DNA from: Rhodocyclaceae bacterium | Lineage (GTDB): Bacteria; Pseudomonadota; Gammaproteobacteria; Burkholderiales; Rhodocyclaceae | Direction of reading: 5' to 3' | DNA: 64,000 nt | NCBI GenBank assembly: GCA_026417115.1 | Contig: JAOADW010000049.1 | Coordinates: 44,857-108,856 of the forward strand | Part shown: positions 38,130 to 49,140 of the stretch, in pieces | Layout: each line of letters begins with the position of its first letter | Position numbering within the stretch: the first letter of the stretch is position 1 | The notes under the pieces: model-generated | The model's input: the letters and a program-made list of their open reading frames with translations, nothing else | Told to the model about the DNA's origin: nothing | Database searches by the model: none | Made by a program: the position numbers and the translations under genes

Positions 38130-39211
38130 TTCTGCACCAACATGCGATTTTTCTGAATCGACATCAGGATGCCGACGGCCAGGCAAAGCGTCACCAAGGC
38201 CGTACCGCCATAACTGATGAACGGCAAGGGCACGCCGACGACCGGCAGGATGCCGGAGACCATGCCCATATTGACGAAAGCATAGGTGAAGAGCACCAGC
38301 GTCAAGGAGCCCGCCAGCAAGCGCGAAAACAGATTCGCCGCACCGCTGGCGATCGCAAGTCCGCGCGCAATGAGCAGCGCAAACAGCACAAGTAAGACGA
38401 GATTGCCCAAGAGCCCGAATTCTTCCGACCAAACCGCGAAAATGAAATCCGTATGACGTTCAGGAATGAACTCGAGCTGGGCTTGCGTGCCCTCGCGCCA
38501 GCCCTTCCCCAGGACGCCGCCCGAACCGATGGCGATCGTCGATTGGATGATGTGGAAGCCTTTCCCGAGCGGATCCTTTTCCGGGTCGAGTAGGGTGAGG
38601 ATGCGGTTTCTCTGGTAATCGTGCAGCCAATGCCAGGCAAACGGCGCGATAAAGGCTGCGGCCAGTAGGGAACCGATGATCACTTTCCAAGGCAATCCCG
38701 CGAAAAAGAGGACGAAAAAGCCCGCCGCGAAGACGAGGATCGCCGTGCCCAAATCCGGCTGCTTGGCGATCAGGGCGACGGGGACAGCGAGCAGCAAGGC
38801 CGCGATTAAAAATTGCTTGAACCCCAAGAGCGCCTCATGCTTCTGGAAATACCACGCGAGCATCATGGGCATGGCGATCTTCATCAATTCGGACGGCTGC
38901 ACGCGCATGAAACCGAGATTGAGCCAACGTCGCGCCCCTTTCGAAACGTCGCCAAAGAGCGCCACCGCAACGAGCAGCAAGACGCCGACCAGATAGATCG
39001 GCAGGGCCCATTCCATGAGCCGCTGGGGAGGCAGTTGGGCGGCGATGCGCATCACCACGAGCGCAACCGCGATGTTCGAGAATTGTGCGACGAGCATGTG
39101 AGGCGCGGCGCTTGCCTGGGCGATCACGGAAAGGATCAGCAAGATCAGCGTGAGCGCAAACAAAGAGGCGTCGATCGGCGCGATCAGCCAATGGAAGAAG
39201 CGGCGGATCAT
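38126..39211 (-). CDS. rodA: Rod-shape peptidoglycan polymerase RodA
   Basis: RodA is a SEDS glycosyltransferase that polymerises lipid II during elongation with PBP2. The 361-residue protein has about ten transmembrane segments, GARRWLNLGFMRVQPSEL, the LDPEKDPLG loop with the catalytic-aspartate context, and the C-terminal SYGGTALV. It overlaps mrdA upstream and rlpA downstream by four bases each, indicating strict co-translation. Confidence 0.96.
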   Translation of the reverse strand: MIRRFFHWLIAPIDASLFALTLILLILSVIAQASAAPHMLVAQFSNIAVALVVMRIAAQLPPQRLMEWALPIYLVGVLLLVAVALFGDVSKGARRWLNLGFMRVQPSELMKIAMPMMLAWYFQKHEALLGFKQFLIAALLLAVPVALIAKQPDLGTAILVFAAGFFVLFFAGLPWKVIIGSLLAAAFIAPFAWHWLHDYQRNRILTLLDPEKDPLGKGFHIIQSTIAIGSGGVLGKGWREGTQAQLEFIPERHTDFIFAVWSEEFGLLGNLVLLVLFALLIARGLAIASGAANLFSRLLAGSLTLVLFTYAFVNMGMVSGILPVVGVPLPFISYGGTALVTLCLAVGILMSIQKNRMLVQK

Positions 39212-41097
39212 GGACTGCTCTCCTCGGCGTCTTCGTCAGTCGGCGCAGCGCCTGAAGGCCACTTGCCCAAAAGATAGTAATCGAGCACTTGGCGGGCGAT
39301 GGGTGCGGCAGCCTGCGCGCCAAAGCCGCCGTTTTCGACCAAGACGGCGAGCGCGATCTTGGGCTTTTCCACGGGCGCGAAAGCGATGTAGAGCGCATGA
39401 TCGCGCAGATGCGCACTCATCGTCTCGGTCTTGTGTTCGGCGCCCTTGTAGGAAAACACCTGCGCAGTTCCGGTTTTCCCCGCCACCGTATAGGGCGCGC
39501 CGGCAAAGGCGCGGGCGCCCGTGCCTTCTTTGTTGACGCCCACCATCGCGCGCTTGATGACGTCGAGGTGCTCTTGCTTTATGGGGAGCTTCTTGATGGG
39601 GTTTGGCTCGATGTAGCGTCGCTCGCCCGTGCGCGTGTCGGTCACATAGCGCACCAAATGCGGCCTGAACATTACGCCGTCATTGGCCAGCGTGGCCGTG
39701 GCAAGCGCAAGCTGCATGGGCGTGTAGGCGTTATAGCCCTGGCCGATGGCGATGGAAACGGTTTCTCCGGCATACCATTTTTGCTGCTCCGGCTTTCTGA
39801 AGCGTTTCTTCTTCCACGCTTGCGAAGGCAGCACGCCCTCGACTTCTCCCTCGATATCGACCCCCGTCTTTGCGCCAAACCCGAACATAGACATGAAGCT
39901 CGCGATATTGTCGATGCCGAGATCATTGGCCAGGACGTAGTAGTAGGTGTCGCAAGAGACGACGATCGATTTATACATGTCGACGAGGCCATGCCCTCCC
40001 TTTTTGTCGTCCCGGAAGACATGGTTACCGAAAACGAAATAGCCGGGGTCCAGAATCGCTTGTTCGGGCCGGCGCTTGCCATAATGCAAGGCGGCGAGCG
40101 CCATGAAGGGCTTGAAGGTGGAGCCGGGCGGGTAGGCGCCTGTCAAGGCGCGATTGACGAGCGGCTTGTCAGGCGATTCGTTGAGCGCCTGCCAGTCGGC
40201 GGCGCCAATCCCGTCGACGAAGAGATTGGGGTCGAAGGTGGGCTTGGAAACGAGCGCGAGGATGCCGCCCGTGTCTGGCTCGATCGCCACCAAGGCGCCG
40301 CGCCGATCGCCAAAGGCGCGCTCTGCGATTTCCTGCAATTTAGCGTCCAAGGTCAGCGTCAGATTGTTGCCCGCAATCGGCGGCGTGCGGGACAGCACGC
40401 GCACGGCGCGCCCGCCGGCGTCTACCTCGACTTTTTCATAGCCGGCAACGCCATGCAGCTCGAATTCATAGGATTGTTCGAGGCCGGCCTTGCCGAAATG
40501 CTCAGCGCCGCGATAATTGGCGCTTTGGTTGGCTTCTTCGATGCGCGCGAGATCGCGCTCCGCGATGCGTCCGAGATAGCCCAAGGCATGGGAAGCGAGC
40601 TCCCCCTTCGGATATTGCCGGAACAGTCTGGCCTTGATCTCCACGCCCGGAAAGCGGTAGCGGCGTGCGATGAACTTCGCCACCTCCTCGTCGGAAAGCC
40701 GTGTTTTCAGGGGTAAGGATTCGAAGCGTTTGGCGTCCTCCATCAGCCGCCGAAAGCGGCGCCGATCTCTCGCTTCGATGGTGATGAATTCGGACAAGCG
40801 ATCGATCGTACCTTCGAGGTCGTCGACTTGAGACGGCGTGATTTCGAGCGTATAGGCCGAATAATTGTGCGCGAGCACCTCGCCGTGGCGATCGAGGATC
40901 AGCCCACGCGTGGGCGGAATCGGCAAGAGCGAGATGCGATTGTCTTCCGCACGCGTGCGGAAGTGCTCGTATTGGAGCACTTGCAGCCAAAAAAAGCGTG
41001 CTGCCAAGATCAGGAAAGCCACGAGCACGAAGCCGCCGGCGACCATCAGCCGCCGACGAAAACGCTCGAGGCTTTCTTGGGTCGAGGAAAGCTCCAT
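39208..41097 (-). CDS. mrdA: Peptidoglycan transpeptidase PBP2
   Basis: PBP2 crosslinks glycan strands in the elongasome. The 629-residue protein has an N-terminal membrane anchor (VAGGFVLVAFLILAARFFW), a dimerisation/pedestal region with RGLILDRHGEVLAHN, and the transpeptidase domain. The serine motif is PGSTFKPF, the second SxN is in SCDTYYY, and KTGTAQ is the third. It shares one base with mreD (TGATG) and four with rodA. Length is typical. Confidence 0.96.
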   Translation of the reverse strand: MELSSTQESLERFRRRLMVAGGFVLVAFLILAARFFWLQVLQYEHFRTRAEDNRISLLPIPPTRGLILDRHGEVLAHNYSAYTLEITPSQVDDLEGTIDRLSEFITIEARDRRRFRRLMEDAKRFESLPLKTRLSDEEVAKFIARRYRFPGVEIKARLFRQYPKGELASHALGYLGRIAERDLARIEEANQSANYRGAEHFGKAGLEQSYEFELHGVAGYEKVEVDAGGRAVRVLSRTPPIAGNNLTLTLDAKLQEIAERAFGDRRGALVAIEPDTGGILALVSKPTFDPNLFVDGIGAADWQALNESPDKPLVNRALTGAYPPGSTFKPFMALAALHYGKRRPEQAILDPGYFVFGNHVFRDDKKGGHGLVDMYKSIVVSCDTYYYVLANDLGIDNIASFMSMFGFGAKTGVDIEGEVEGVLPSQAWKKKRFRKPEQQKWYAGETVSIAIGQGYNAYTPMQLALATATLANDGVMFRPHLVRYVTDTRTGERRYIEPNPIKKLPIKQEHLDVIKRAMVGVNKEGTGARAFAGAPYTVAGKTGTAQVFSYKGAEHKTETMSAHLRDHALYIAFAPVEKPKIALAVLVENGGFGAQAAAPIARQVLDYYLLGKWPSGAAPTDEDAEESSP

Positions 41098-41621
41098 CAG
41101 ATCGGTCTCGTCTCATCCCGCTCGATGGGGCGATACTGGGGCAACAGCAAGAGATAGCTGAGCGGGTGCCAAAGCAGCGCAGCCACTGCGCTGGAGAGGA
41201 AATAGGCAAGCCCCGGGAAATCGCCGCCTACGGCCAGACGTAGCAGGAGCTGCGCGGCTTGCGCCAGTAACAACAGCAAAAAGACATGCGCCGCCTGGCC
41301 CGGCAACGAGAACCAGAGCACCCGTCGCGACCAGCCATTGGCCAAAAAAGCGAGCACGACATAGGCCAAGGCATGTTGTCCGAGGATGCTACCTTCGGCG
41401 ACATCCATCGCCAGTCCCATCAGGAAGCCAATACCCATGCCAACCTTGAAAGGTTGATGGATGCACCAGAAAGCGAGCACGAGCGCCGCCCAATCGGGAA
41501 GAAAGACCACCGGCCCCATCGGCAGCCAGGCGAAAAACAATGCAGCGAGCAAGGACGCAGCGATGAACCACGGCTTGACCGGCAGCAAGATGCGCTTCGA
41601 GGCGTGCGTGGGCTGTATCAT
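41097..41621 (-). CDS. mreD: Rod shape-determining protein MreD
   Basis: This 174-residue inner-membrane protein has five or so transmembrane segments (LLAALFFAWLPMG, AALVLAFWCIHQP, AYVVLAFLANGW) and the MreD motif KVGMGIGFLMGLAMDV. It bridges MreC and the PBP2/RodA pair. I start at 41621 (MIQPTHASKR), overlapping mreC, because the longer track ORF contains 46 residues encoded inside mreC. Confidence 0.93.
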   Translation of the reverse strand: MIQPTHASKRILLPVKPWFIAASLLAALFFAWLPMGPVVFLPDWAALVLAFWCIHQPFKVGMGIGFLMGLAMDVAEGSILGQHALAYVVLAFLANGWSRRVLWFSLPGQAAHVFLLLLLAQAAQLLLRLAVGGDFPGLAYFLSSAVAALLWHPLSYLLLLPQYRPIERDETRPI

Positions 41622-42541
41622 CGGCGCATACTCCTGGCCTTGCGGGCTTTCGCGCTGGATCTTTCCGGTGCCGGTTCTGCGTTCGGCGGGGGCGTCGCAG
41701 CGAGCTTGCCCATCACCAAGACCGGCCCGTTTCTTTCGACGCCAGCCAGCGGCGCGCATTCGATGCGGGCGAAGGTCGATGAGGCTTCGCGATCGATTTT
41801 CGTCACCTCCGCCACGGGTAGGCCTGGCAAATAGACGCCGTCGAGCCCCGAGGTGACGAGGTGGTCGCCGACCTCGACGTCGGCGTTGATCGGCAGGAAT
41901 TTGAGCTCCAACACGCCGCCGCCAGCGCCTGCCAAAACCGCGCGCAGGCCGTTACGCGCCAGCTCCACGGGCACCGCCATGTTCTTGTCGGTGATCAGCG
42001 TCGCTTCGCTCGTCAAAGGCAGCACGCGTGTGATCTGGCCCACCAATCCCGTTTCATCGATGACCGGCTGACCCTCGACGATGCCATGGGCCGCGCCCCG
42101 ATCAAGAAGCACCTTGCGCGAAAAGGGGTCGCGCGTGGCGGAAAGGATCTGCGCCGCCTGGGTTGGCGCTTCAACGCGCTCCGCCATCGCCAAGAGCGCG
42201 CGCAGGCGTCGATTCTCGGCGGCAAGGTGCTCTTGGCGCAACAGCAAGTTCGCTTGCTCCAACTGGCGCGCGCGCAAGGTTTCGTTTTCTTCTTTCAGCT
42301 GCCGGATTTCGGCCAGATAGGCGCTCGCATCCTGCATTCCCTCGACGGGCAACAGCAAGGCGCGCTGGATGGGCCAAAAAATGGCCGCCACGGCCTGCCG
42401 CAGCGGGGAGAGCAAAGCAAAGCGCAGATCCGCCGCCACGAGCAAGAGCGACAGCGCCAGGTAGAGGGCCAAGCGCATCACGGGTGCCGGCCCGCGCTTG
42501 AAAAAGGGCGGCGGCGTATGACCAGCGACTACAGAGGCCAC
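41618..42541 (-). CDS. mreC: Rod shape-determining protein MreC
   Basis: MreC (307 residues) is a bitopic periplasmic scaffold of the elongasome. It has one transmembrane helix (LYLALSLLLVAADLRFALL), a coiled coil (QLKEENETLRARQLE) and the two beta barrels with VGQITRVLPLTSEATLITD and DHLVTSGLDGVYLPG. The start codon appears to be GTG at 42541; an internal ATG at 42478 (MRLALYL) is possible. It follows mreB by 63 nt and overlaps mreD. Confidence 0.93.
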   Translation of the reverse strand: MASVVAGHTPPPFFKRGPAPVMRLALYLALSLLLVAADLRFALLSPLRQAVAAIFWPIQRALLLPVEGMQDASAYLAEIRQLKEENETLRARQLEQANLLLRQEHLAAENRRLRALLAMAERVEAPTQAAQILSATRDPFSRKVLLDRGAAHGIVEGQPVIDETGLVGQITRVLPLTSEATLITDKNMAVPVELARNGLRAVLAGAGGGVLELKFLPINADVEVGDHLVTSGLDGVYLPGLPVAEVTKIDREASSTFARIECAPLAGVERNGPVLVMGKLAATPPPNAEPAPERSSAKARKARSMRR

Positions 42542-42604
42542 GGCATCGAGGGCGGACGAAAAACGCGACGGAAGCGCCTGAGCGCAAGGCTAACGCCGAG
42601 CAGC

Positions 42605-43669
<1,065 letters not shown>

Positions 43670-43721
43670 TCAACAGATGGGCGGCGCTTGACGGGTCCGC
43701 TTGCGCCTTTCCGACTCAGCA

Positions 43722-43729
43722 TATGATAC
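43722..43729. promoter_or_regulatory. Candidate symmetrical -10 shared by mreB and gatC
   Basis: The 123-bp region between the divergent mreB and gatC genes holds the near-palindrome TATGATA. It reads TATGAT toward gatC and TATCAT toward mreB, with plausible leaders of about 37 and 68 nt. Clear -35 boxes are not seen, the best being TTGCGC for gatC at 15-nt spacing. This is only a suggestion. Confidence 0.35.
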
Positions 43730-43771
43730 CCTAACGGGCTTTCCACGTTTCGCCCGGACGTTTTCCGATCC

Positions 43772-44059
43772 ATGAGTCTTACTCACTCAGAGGTTGTGCG
43801 CATCGCGCATCTGGCCCGCATCGCCATCACGCCCGCCGAGGCGGAGACGATGCGTCGCGAACTCGAACGCATCCTCGCCTTCGTCGGCGAGCTCGACAAG
43901 GCCGACACCACGGGCATCGAGCCGATGGCGCATGCGATCGACGTCGTGCAAAGGCTGCGCGCAGACGAAATCACCGAGTGCGATCGGCGCGACGAGTTTC
44001 TGGCGCTGGCGCCAGACACCGAAGCCGGCCTCTATCTCGTGCCCAAGGTGATCGAATGA
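43772..44059 (+). CDS. gatC: Asp/Glu-tRNA amidotransferase subunit C
   Basis: GatC (95 residues) is the small clamp subunit of GatCAB, which converts Glu-tRNA(Gln) or Asp-tRNA(Asn) to the amide. It shows [18 protein letters not shown] and the [15 protein letters not shown] block typical of the family. The stop overlaps the gatA start (ATGA). It begins the operon gatC-gatA-DUF3050-gatB. Confidence 0.95.
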   Translation: MSLTHSEVVRIAHLARIAITPAEAETMRRELERILAFVGELDKADTTGIEPMAHAIDVVQRLRADEITECDRRDEFLALAPDTEAGLYLVPKVIE

Positions 44060-45519
44060 TCGCCGCCCCGCTTACGGAACTCTCCGCCGCGCTTGCCGAG
44101 AAGCGCATCTCGAGTGTCGAGCTTGTCACGCTTTACCTCGAGCGCATCGAAAAGCTCAACCCCTTGCTCAACGCCTTCATCACCATCGACCGCGAAAAAG
44201 CGCTCACCGCGGCTCAGGCGGCCGATGCGCAACGCGCGCGCGCAAAAGGCGAAGTAGTCTCCCCGCTTTTGGGCATTCCCTTTGCGCACAAGGACATTTT
44301 CTGCGCGAAGGGCTGGCGCACGACCTGCGCTTCCCGCATGTTGGCCAACTTCGTCGCGCCCTACGACGCGCATGTCGTCGAGAAAATGGCCGCCGCAGGC
44401 GTCGTGATGGTCGGCAAAACCAACATGGACGAATTCGCGATGGGCTCCTCGAACGAGACGTCCTATTTCGGGCCAGTCAAAAACCCTTGGAACCTCGATT
44501 GCGTGCCGGGCGGCTCTTCGGGCGGCTCGGCCGCGGCGGTGGCCGCACGCCTCGTTCCCGCCGCGAGCGGCACCGACACCGGCGGCTCCATCCGGCAACC
44601 GGCTGCCCTGTGCGGCATCACGGGTCTGAAGCCCACCTATGGCGTGGTTTCCCGTTTTGGCATGATCGCTTTCGCCTCGAGCCTCGACCAAGGGGGGCCG
44701 ATGGCGCAATCGGCCGCCGATTGCGCGTTGCTGCTCAACGCGATGGCGGGTTTCGATGCGCGTGATTCGACTTCGCTCGACCGCCCCGCCGAGGATTATC
44801 GACGAGAGCTCGACAAGCCCTTGACCGGGCTGCGCATCGGCCTGCCCAAGGAATATTTCGGCGCTGGCCTCGATGCGCGTGTGTCAGCCACCATCACCGA
44901 AGCGCTCGCGGAATTCCGTCGCCTCGGCGCCGATCTCATCGACGTAAGCCTGCCCAATGCAGGGTTGTCGGTGCCTGCCTACTATGTGATCGCGCCTGCC
45001 GAAGCAAGCTCCAATCTCGCGCGCTATGACGGCGTGCGTTATGGCCATCGGGCGCGTGAATACCGCGACCTCATCGAAATGTATGAAAAGACGCGCGCCG
45101 AAGGTTTCGGCGCCGAAGTCAAACGGCGCATCCTGATCGGCACCTATGTGCTTTCCCATGGCTATTACGATGCCTATTACCTGAAGGCGCAAAAAGTCAG
45201 ACGCCTCATCGCCGCCGATTTCTCCGCCGCGTTTGCGTGCTGCGACCTCATCATGGGCCCGACCACGCCCACGCCTGCCTTCCGTTTCGGCGAAAAGAGC
45301 GCCGACCCGGTCGCGATGTATCTTTCCGACATCTATACGATCGCGGCCAACCTCGCCGGCCTTCCCGGCATGTCGATTCCCTGTGGCTTTGTCGACGGTT
45401 TGCCCGTGGGATTGCAAATCATCGGACCGTGGTTCGCAGAAGCCCGCATGCTCAACGCCGCACATCAGTATCAACTCGTCACCGACTGGCACCGACGCAT
45501 TCCTCCCTTGACGCCATGA
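44056..45519 (+). CDS. gatA: Asp/Glu-tRNA amidotransferase subunit A
   Basis: GatA (487 residues) is the amidase subunit that releases ammonia from glutamine. The serine-cis-serine-lysine triad is visible as LGIPFAHKD (Lys), [12 protein letters not shown] and [12 protein letters not shown] start at 44056 ([13 protein letters not shown]) rather than at the track's 43978. It overlaps gatC and the downstream DUF3050 gene by four bases each. Confidence 0.96.
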   Translation: MIAAPLTELSAALAEKRISSVELVTLYLERIEKLNPLLNAFITIDREKALTAAQAADAQRARAKGEVVSPLLGIPFAHKDIFCAKGWRTTCASRMLANFVAPYDAHVVEKMAAAGVVMVGKTNMDEFAMGSSNETSYFGPVKNPWNLDCVPGGSSGGSAAAVAARLVPAASGTDTGGSIRQPAALCGITGLKPTYGVVSRFGMIAFASSLDQGGPMAQSAADCALLLNAMAGFDARDSTSLDRPAEDYRRELDKPLTGLRIGLPKEYFGAGLDARVSATITEALAEFRRLGADLIDVSLPNAGLSVPAYYVIAPAEASSNLARYDGVRYGHRAREYRDLIEMYEKTRAEGFGAEVKRRILIGTYVLSHGYYDAYYLKAQKVRRLIAADFSAAFACCDLIMGPTTPTPAFRFGEKSADPVAMYLSDIYTIAANLAGLPGMSIPCGFVDGLPVGLQIIGPWFAEARMLNAAHQYQLVTDWHRRIPPLTP

Positions 45520-46319
45520 AACTCGACGATTTACCCGGCATCGCCGAACTCAAGCAACGGCTGGAAGCCCATCCCCTCTATGCCGAGGTGCGCTCGCTCG
45601 CGGATTTGCGCTGCTTCATGGCGCACCATGTCTTTTCGGTTTGGGATTTCATGTCGCTCCTCAAATACCTGCAAAACGCCATTGCGCCGACGGCCGTCCC
45701 CTGGCTGCCCACCGGCGAGCGCGAAGCCACGCGTCTGCAGCGTTACATCAACGAGATCGTGCTCGGGGAGGAATGCGACGAGGGTCTGCCCGACGAGCAA
45801 GGCCAGCCGGTCTATGTCAGCCATTTCGATCTCTATCTCGGGGCGATGGAGGAGGTGGGCGCGGACACGAAACCGGTGCGCACGTTCCTTGCGACTCTGC
45901 GTGCGCATGGCTTGGCCGCAGCGCTCGAGCGCCCCGAAGTGCCCGCGCCGGCGCGTCGCTTCATGGCGCAGACTTTCCGCTTTCTCGACAGCCATGAGCC
46001 GCATCGCGTCGCAGCCGCCTTCTCGCTCGGTCGCGAACAAATCATTCCTGGCATGTTCCGGGCGATTCTGGCCGAATTCGGCATCGACAAAGCGCAGGCG
46101 CCCCTTTTTCATTATTACATCGAACGTCATATCCATCTCGACGACGAGGTGCATGGTCCGCTTTCGCTTGCGCTCATGCAGCACTTATGCGGCGAGAACG
46201 AAACGAAGCGCATAGAGGCCATCGAAGCGGGCCGGCTGGCCATCGAAGCGCGCATCGAGTTCTGGCATGGCGTGCGCGCCGCCTTGCCCTCACGACACCT
46301 GCACGAGGGGATGAGATGA
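45516..46319 (+). CDS. DUF3050 family protein (haem-oxygenase-like fold)
   Basis: This 267-residue protein lies between gatA and gatB with ATGA overlaps at both ends. [17 protein letters not shown] near the N-terminus and [19 protein letters not shown] near the C-terminus match the DUF3050 family. Its predicted fold is the all-helical one of haem oxygenase and haem-oxygenase-like diiron oxidases. LDDEVH gives a D-x3-H pair and [15 protein letters not shown] a nearby His/Glu pair, both consistent with metal binding; this is inference. A role with the amidotransferase is suggested only by coupling. I know of no proven function for the family. Confidence 0.82.
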   Translation: MKLDDLPGIAELKQRLEAHPLYAEVRSLADLRCFMAHHVFSVWDFMSLLKYLQNAIAPTAVPWLPTGEREATRLQRYINEIVLGEECDEGLPDEQGQPVYVSHFDLYLGAMEEVGADTKPVRTFLATLRAHGLAAALERPEVPAPARRFMAQTFRFLDSHEPHRVAAAFSLGREQIIPGMFRAILAEFGIDKAQAPLFHYYIERHIHLDDEVHGPLSLALMQHLCGENETKRIEAIEAGRLAIEARIEFWHGVRAALPSRHLHEGMR

Positions 46320-47752
46320 GCTGGGAAGTGGTGATCGGGCTGGAAACGCACGTCCAGCTCAAAACGCAAGCGAAGATCTTCTCGGGCGCGGCGACTGCCT
46401 TCGGCGCGGAGCCAAACCGTCAGGCCTGCGCGATCGACATCGCCTTACCCGGCGTATTGCCCGTCTTGAATCGCGCTGCCGTGGTCTGCGCGATCAAATT
46501 CGGCCTGGCTGTCGGCGGCCACATCGCGCCGCGCTCGGTCTTCGCGCGCAAGAATTACTTCTATCCCGATCTGCCCAAAGGGTATCAGATCAGTCAATAC
46601 GAAACGCCGGTGATCTCCGGCGGCAGGATCGTCTTCACCCTGGGCGAGCAGGAAAAAACCGTGCGGCTCATCCGCGCCCATCTCGAAGAAGACGCCGGCA
46701 AATCCCTGCACGAGGATTTCCACGGCAAAACCGGCATCGACCTCAACCGCGCCGGCACGCCGCTTCTGGAAGTGGTCTCGGAGCCCGACATGCGTTCCGC
46801 CAGCGAGGCCGTGGCTTTCGCCAAGGCCCTGCACGCACTCGTCGTATGGCTCGGCATCTGCGACGGCAACATGCAGGAAGGCAGTTTCCGCATCGACGCC
46901 AACGTCTCCGTGCGTCGGCCGGGAGAGCCCCTGGGTACGCGGCGCGAAATCAAGAATCTCAATTCGTTCCGCTTCTTGCAGCAGGCGATCGAGTATGAAG
47001 TCGGCTGGCAGATCGCGGAGCTCGAAGAAGGCCGGGCGATCGAACAGACGACAGTGCTCTTCGACCCCGCCTCCGGCGTCACCCGCGCGATGCGCAGCAA
47101 GGAAGAGGCGCACGACTACCGGTATTTCCCTGATCCCGATCTCTTGCCGCTGGAGATTTCCCCCGCCTGGATCGCGCAGATCGCTGCCGAGATGCCGGAA
47201 CTCCCCGACGCCATGCGCACGCGCTTCATGCACGCCTATGGCTTGCCAGCCTATGACGCGGGCGTGCTCACGAGCAGCCTCGCGCTCGCGCGTTTCTTCG
47301 AACAAACGGTGGCCGCCGCCGGCGCTGCGAACGCCAAGGCCGTGGCCAACTGGATCATGGGCGAAGTGGCCGCGCGCCTCAATCGCGAGGAAAAAACGAT
47401 CGAGGCCTGCCCGCTGACGCCCAACCAACTTGCAAGCCTCATTCGACGCATCGCCGATGGCACGCTCTCCTCGAAGCTCGCCAAGCAAGTGTTCGAGGCG
47501 CTCTGGATGGGCGAAGGCGAAAATGCCGATGCGATCATCGAGGCGCGGGGGTGGAAACAGGTATCCGACACGACGCTGATCGAACCCCTGCTGGAAGAGG
47601 CGATCGCCCGCAATCCCAAATCCGTCGAGGAATTCCGCGCCGGCAAAGAAAAGGCTCTCAATGCGCTCGTCGGCCAGGTCATGAAGGCAAGCGGCGGGCG
47701 CGCCAATCCACAGCAAGTGGCGGAGCTTTTGCGCAAGAAGCTCAGCGGGTAA
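46316..47752 (+). CDS. gatB: Asp/Glu-tRNA amidotransferase subunit B
   Basis: GatB (478 residues) binds the misacylated tRNA and performs the kinase/transamidation step. Hallmarks are [43 protein letters not shown] and the YqeY-like C-terminal tail. The start at 46316 overlaps the DUF3050 stop. Its 3' end overlaps the convergent coiled-coil gene by 11 nt. Confidence 0.96.
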   Translation: MSWEVVIGLETHVQLKTQAKIFSGAATAFGAEPNRQACAIDIALPGVLPVLNRAAVVCAIKFGLAVGGHIAPRSVFARKNYFYPDLPKGYQISQYETPVISGGRIVFTLGEQEKTVRLIRAHLEEDAGKSLHEDFHGKTGIDLNRAGTPLLEVVSEPDMRSASEAVAFAKALHALVVWLGICDGNMQEGSFRIDANVSVRRPGEPLGTRREIKNLNSFRFLQQAIEYEVGWQIAELEEGRAIEQTTVLFDPASGVTRAMRSKEEAHDYRYFPDPDLLPLEISPAWIAQIAAEMPELPDAMRTRFMHAYGLPAYDAGVLTSSLALARFFEQTVAAAGAANAKAVANWIMGEVAARLNREEKTIEACPLTPNQLASLIRRIADGTLSSKLAKQVFEALWMGEGENADAIIEARGWKQVSDTTLIEPLLEEAIARNPKSVEEFRAGKEKALNALVGQVMKASGGRANPQQVAELLRKKLSG

Positions 47753-48377
47753 AGCTAGGGCGGCTTTTGAGCTCGCGAAAGCGCGCTTTTTCCTCCTCGA
47801 AGCGCCGTTTGACCGCCTCGATCTCGTTTTCCGTGCGCGCGATGACGGCGCGCAAGGCGTCGATCTCGGCCTCGTAGTCGGCGAGCTGCTTGGCCATGGC
47901 CGGCGGTATGGGTTTCCCCGCCAACGCCCCCTTCTCTTCGTTTTGCTTTTGGTAAGCCACTTCGACGGCGGCAAGGCGTTCGCGCGCCTCATCCAGCGTG
48001 CGCTGATGCGCGGCCAGCCGCCGTTTCTGGAGGCGATCGATCTCCTCTACGCTTGCATAGCTCGCCAACAACGCATGATCGCGTCGCCGCTGCTCCTCCG
48101 CGCGCTGTGCTTCTTCCTTGCGTTTGGCTTCTTCGGCCAGACGGCGCTCGCGCTCTTCGGGCGGCGGAGGCGGCTCGAGTTCGCGCTTGATTCGGCCACC
48201 CTTCTCGTAGATGACGCGCGCCTTGTCGAGACAGACGAGGGGCGCGGGGTCGCCGCAAATGCGCTTGCCTTGGACGAAGCAGCACGTGACCTCGGCCTGC
48301 GCGCTCAGGGAAAGGCAGGCAAGCAGCGGCCAGACGAGCTTGGGGGGGATCTGCAAGCTTGAGCGCGCAAGGTGCAT
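47742..48377 (-). CDS. Exported coiled-coil protein (DUF4124-like N-terminus)
   Basis: This 211-residue protein has a signal peptide ([16 protein letters not shown]). A short cysteine-containing domain ([18 protein letters not shown]) comes next, resembling the DUF4124 type in which the sequence is read as a ribbon. A long Glu/Arg/Lys-rich coiled coil (about 65-205) then has heptads such as [25 protein letters not shown]. It is periplasmic or envelope-attached; the exact function is unknown. I start at 48377 because the track's longer ORF runs into pyrE. It is 88 nt downstream of pyrE on the same strand. Confidence 0.72.
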   Translation of the reverse strand: MHLARSSLQIPPKLVWPLLACLSLSAQAEVTCCFVQGKRICGDPAPLVCLDKARVIYEKGGRIKRELEPPPPPEERERRLAEEAKRKEEAQRAEEQRRRDHALLASYASVEEIDRLQKRRLAAHQRTLDEARERLAAVEVAYQKQNEEKGALAGKPIPPAMAKQLADYEAEIDALRAVIARTENEIEAVKRRFEEEKARFRELKSRPSFTR

Positions 48378-48465
48378 CCTTCCGCTTCGTCCCTCGCCGC
48401 CTGGTGCGGCGGGCGCACCGCTTTCTTCGCTCTGCCGTCTTGGGCAGGCTTTCTTCAGGATTGCC

Positions 48466-49125
48466 TTAGCCAGAACCGACTCCGTAGTCATGTCGATACC
48501 GCTCGACGGCGGTGCGCTGAGCGCGCAGCTCTGGCATGTCGGCCAGATAGTCGAGCAGATCGGTGAGGCGCGCGATCGCAAACACCGGCAGGCCATGTTC
48601 ACGCTCGATTTCTTGGGTCGCCGACTCATGGCCGACGCCGCGCTCCTCGCGATCGAGCGCCACCGCCACGCCGCAAGGCGTGGCGCCTTGTGCGCGAATG
48701 ATCTCGATGGCGGCGCGGATCGAGGTGCCCGCGGAAATCACGTCGTCGACGATCAGCACGCGGCCGCGCAAAGGCGCGCCGATCAAAAGTCCCCCTTCGC
48801 CGTGATCCTTCGCTTCCTTGCGATTGAAGGCGAAGGGCTTGTTCGCTCCGCGTTCCGCAAGCTTGATCGCGACCGCCACGACGAGCGGTATGCCTTTGTA
48901 GGCGGGGCCAAACAGCATATCGAAAGGCGCCCCTGCGGCGAGGATGCGCCGCGCATAAAAGTCGCCGAGGCGCGCGATGGCCGCGCCATCGTCGAAGAGG
49001 CCTGCATTGAAGAAATAAGGGCTCATGCGCCCGGCCTTCGTCTTGAATTCGCCAAAGCGCAAGACGTTCTTTTCGCGCGCGAACGCGAGGAATTCACGCG
49101 CCAAGTTAGAATCGACGGCGTTCAT
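48466..49125 (-). CDS. pyrE: Orotate phosphoribosyltransferase
   Basis: PyrE joins orotate and PRPP to make OMP in pyrimidine synthesis. The 219-residue protein has [19 protein letters not shown] at the N-terminus, [11 protein letters not shown], and the PRPP-binding motif [14 protein letters not shown]. The start at 49125 fits the family exactly. It is divergent from xthA with only 14 bp between start codons, inside an inverted repeat. Its -10-like TAGAAT would give an almost leaderless transcript. Confidence 0.96.
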   Translation of the reverse strand: MNAVDSNLAREFLAFAREKNVLRFGEFKTKAGRMSPYFFNAGLFDDGAAIARLGDFYARRILAAGAPFDMLFGPAYKGIPLVVAVAIKLAERGANKPFAFNRKEAKDHGEGGLLIGAPLRGRVLIVDDVISAGTSIRAAIEIIRAQGATPCGVAVALDREERGVGHESATQEIEREHGLPVFAIARLTDLLDYLADMPELRAQRTAVERYRHDYGVGSG

Positions 49126-49140
49126 ACCATCCCGATTCTA
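49107..49140. repeat. 8-bp inverted repeat covering the pyrE/xthA start region
   Basis: TAGAATCG (49107-49114) and CGATTCTA (49133-49140) are perfect inverted copies with an 18-bp spacer. The left arm is inside pyrE and the right arm includes the A of the xthA ATG. Each arm contains a TAGAAT that could be a -10 box facing the other gene, so this could be a pair of facing promoters or an operator. Confidence 0.6.

Noticed and set aside
46445-47992. 515-residue minus-strand ORF opposite gatB
   Set aside because: Antisense of gatB, with no recognisable fold and no ribosome binding site.
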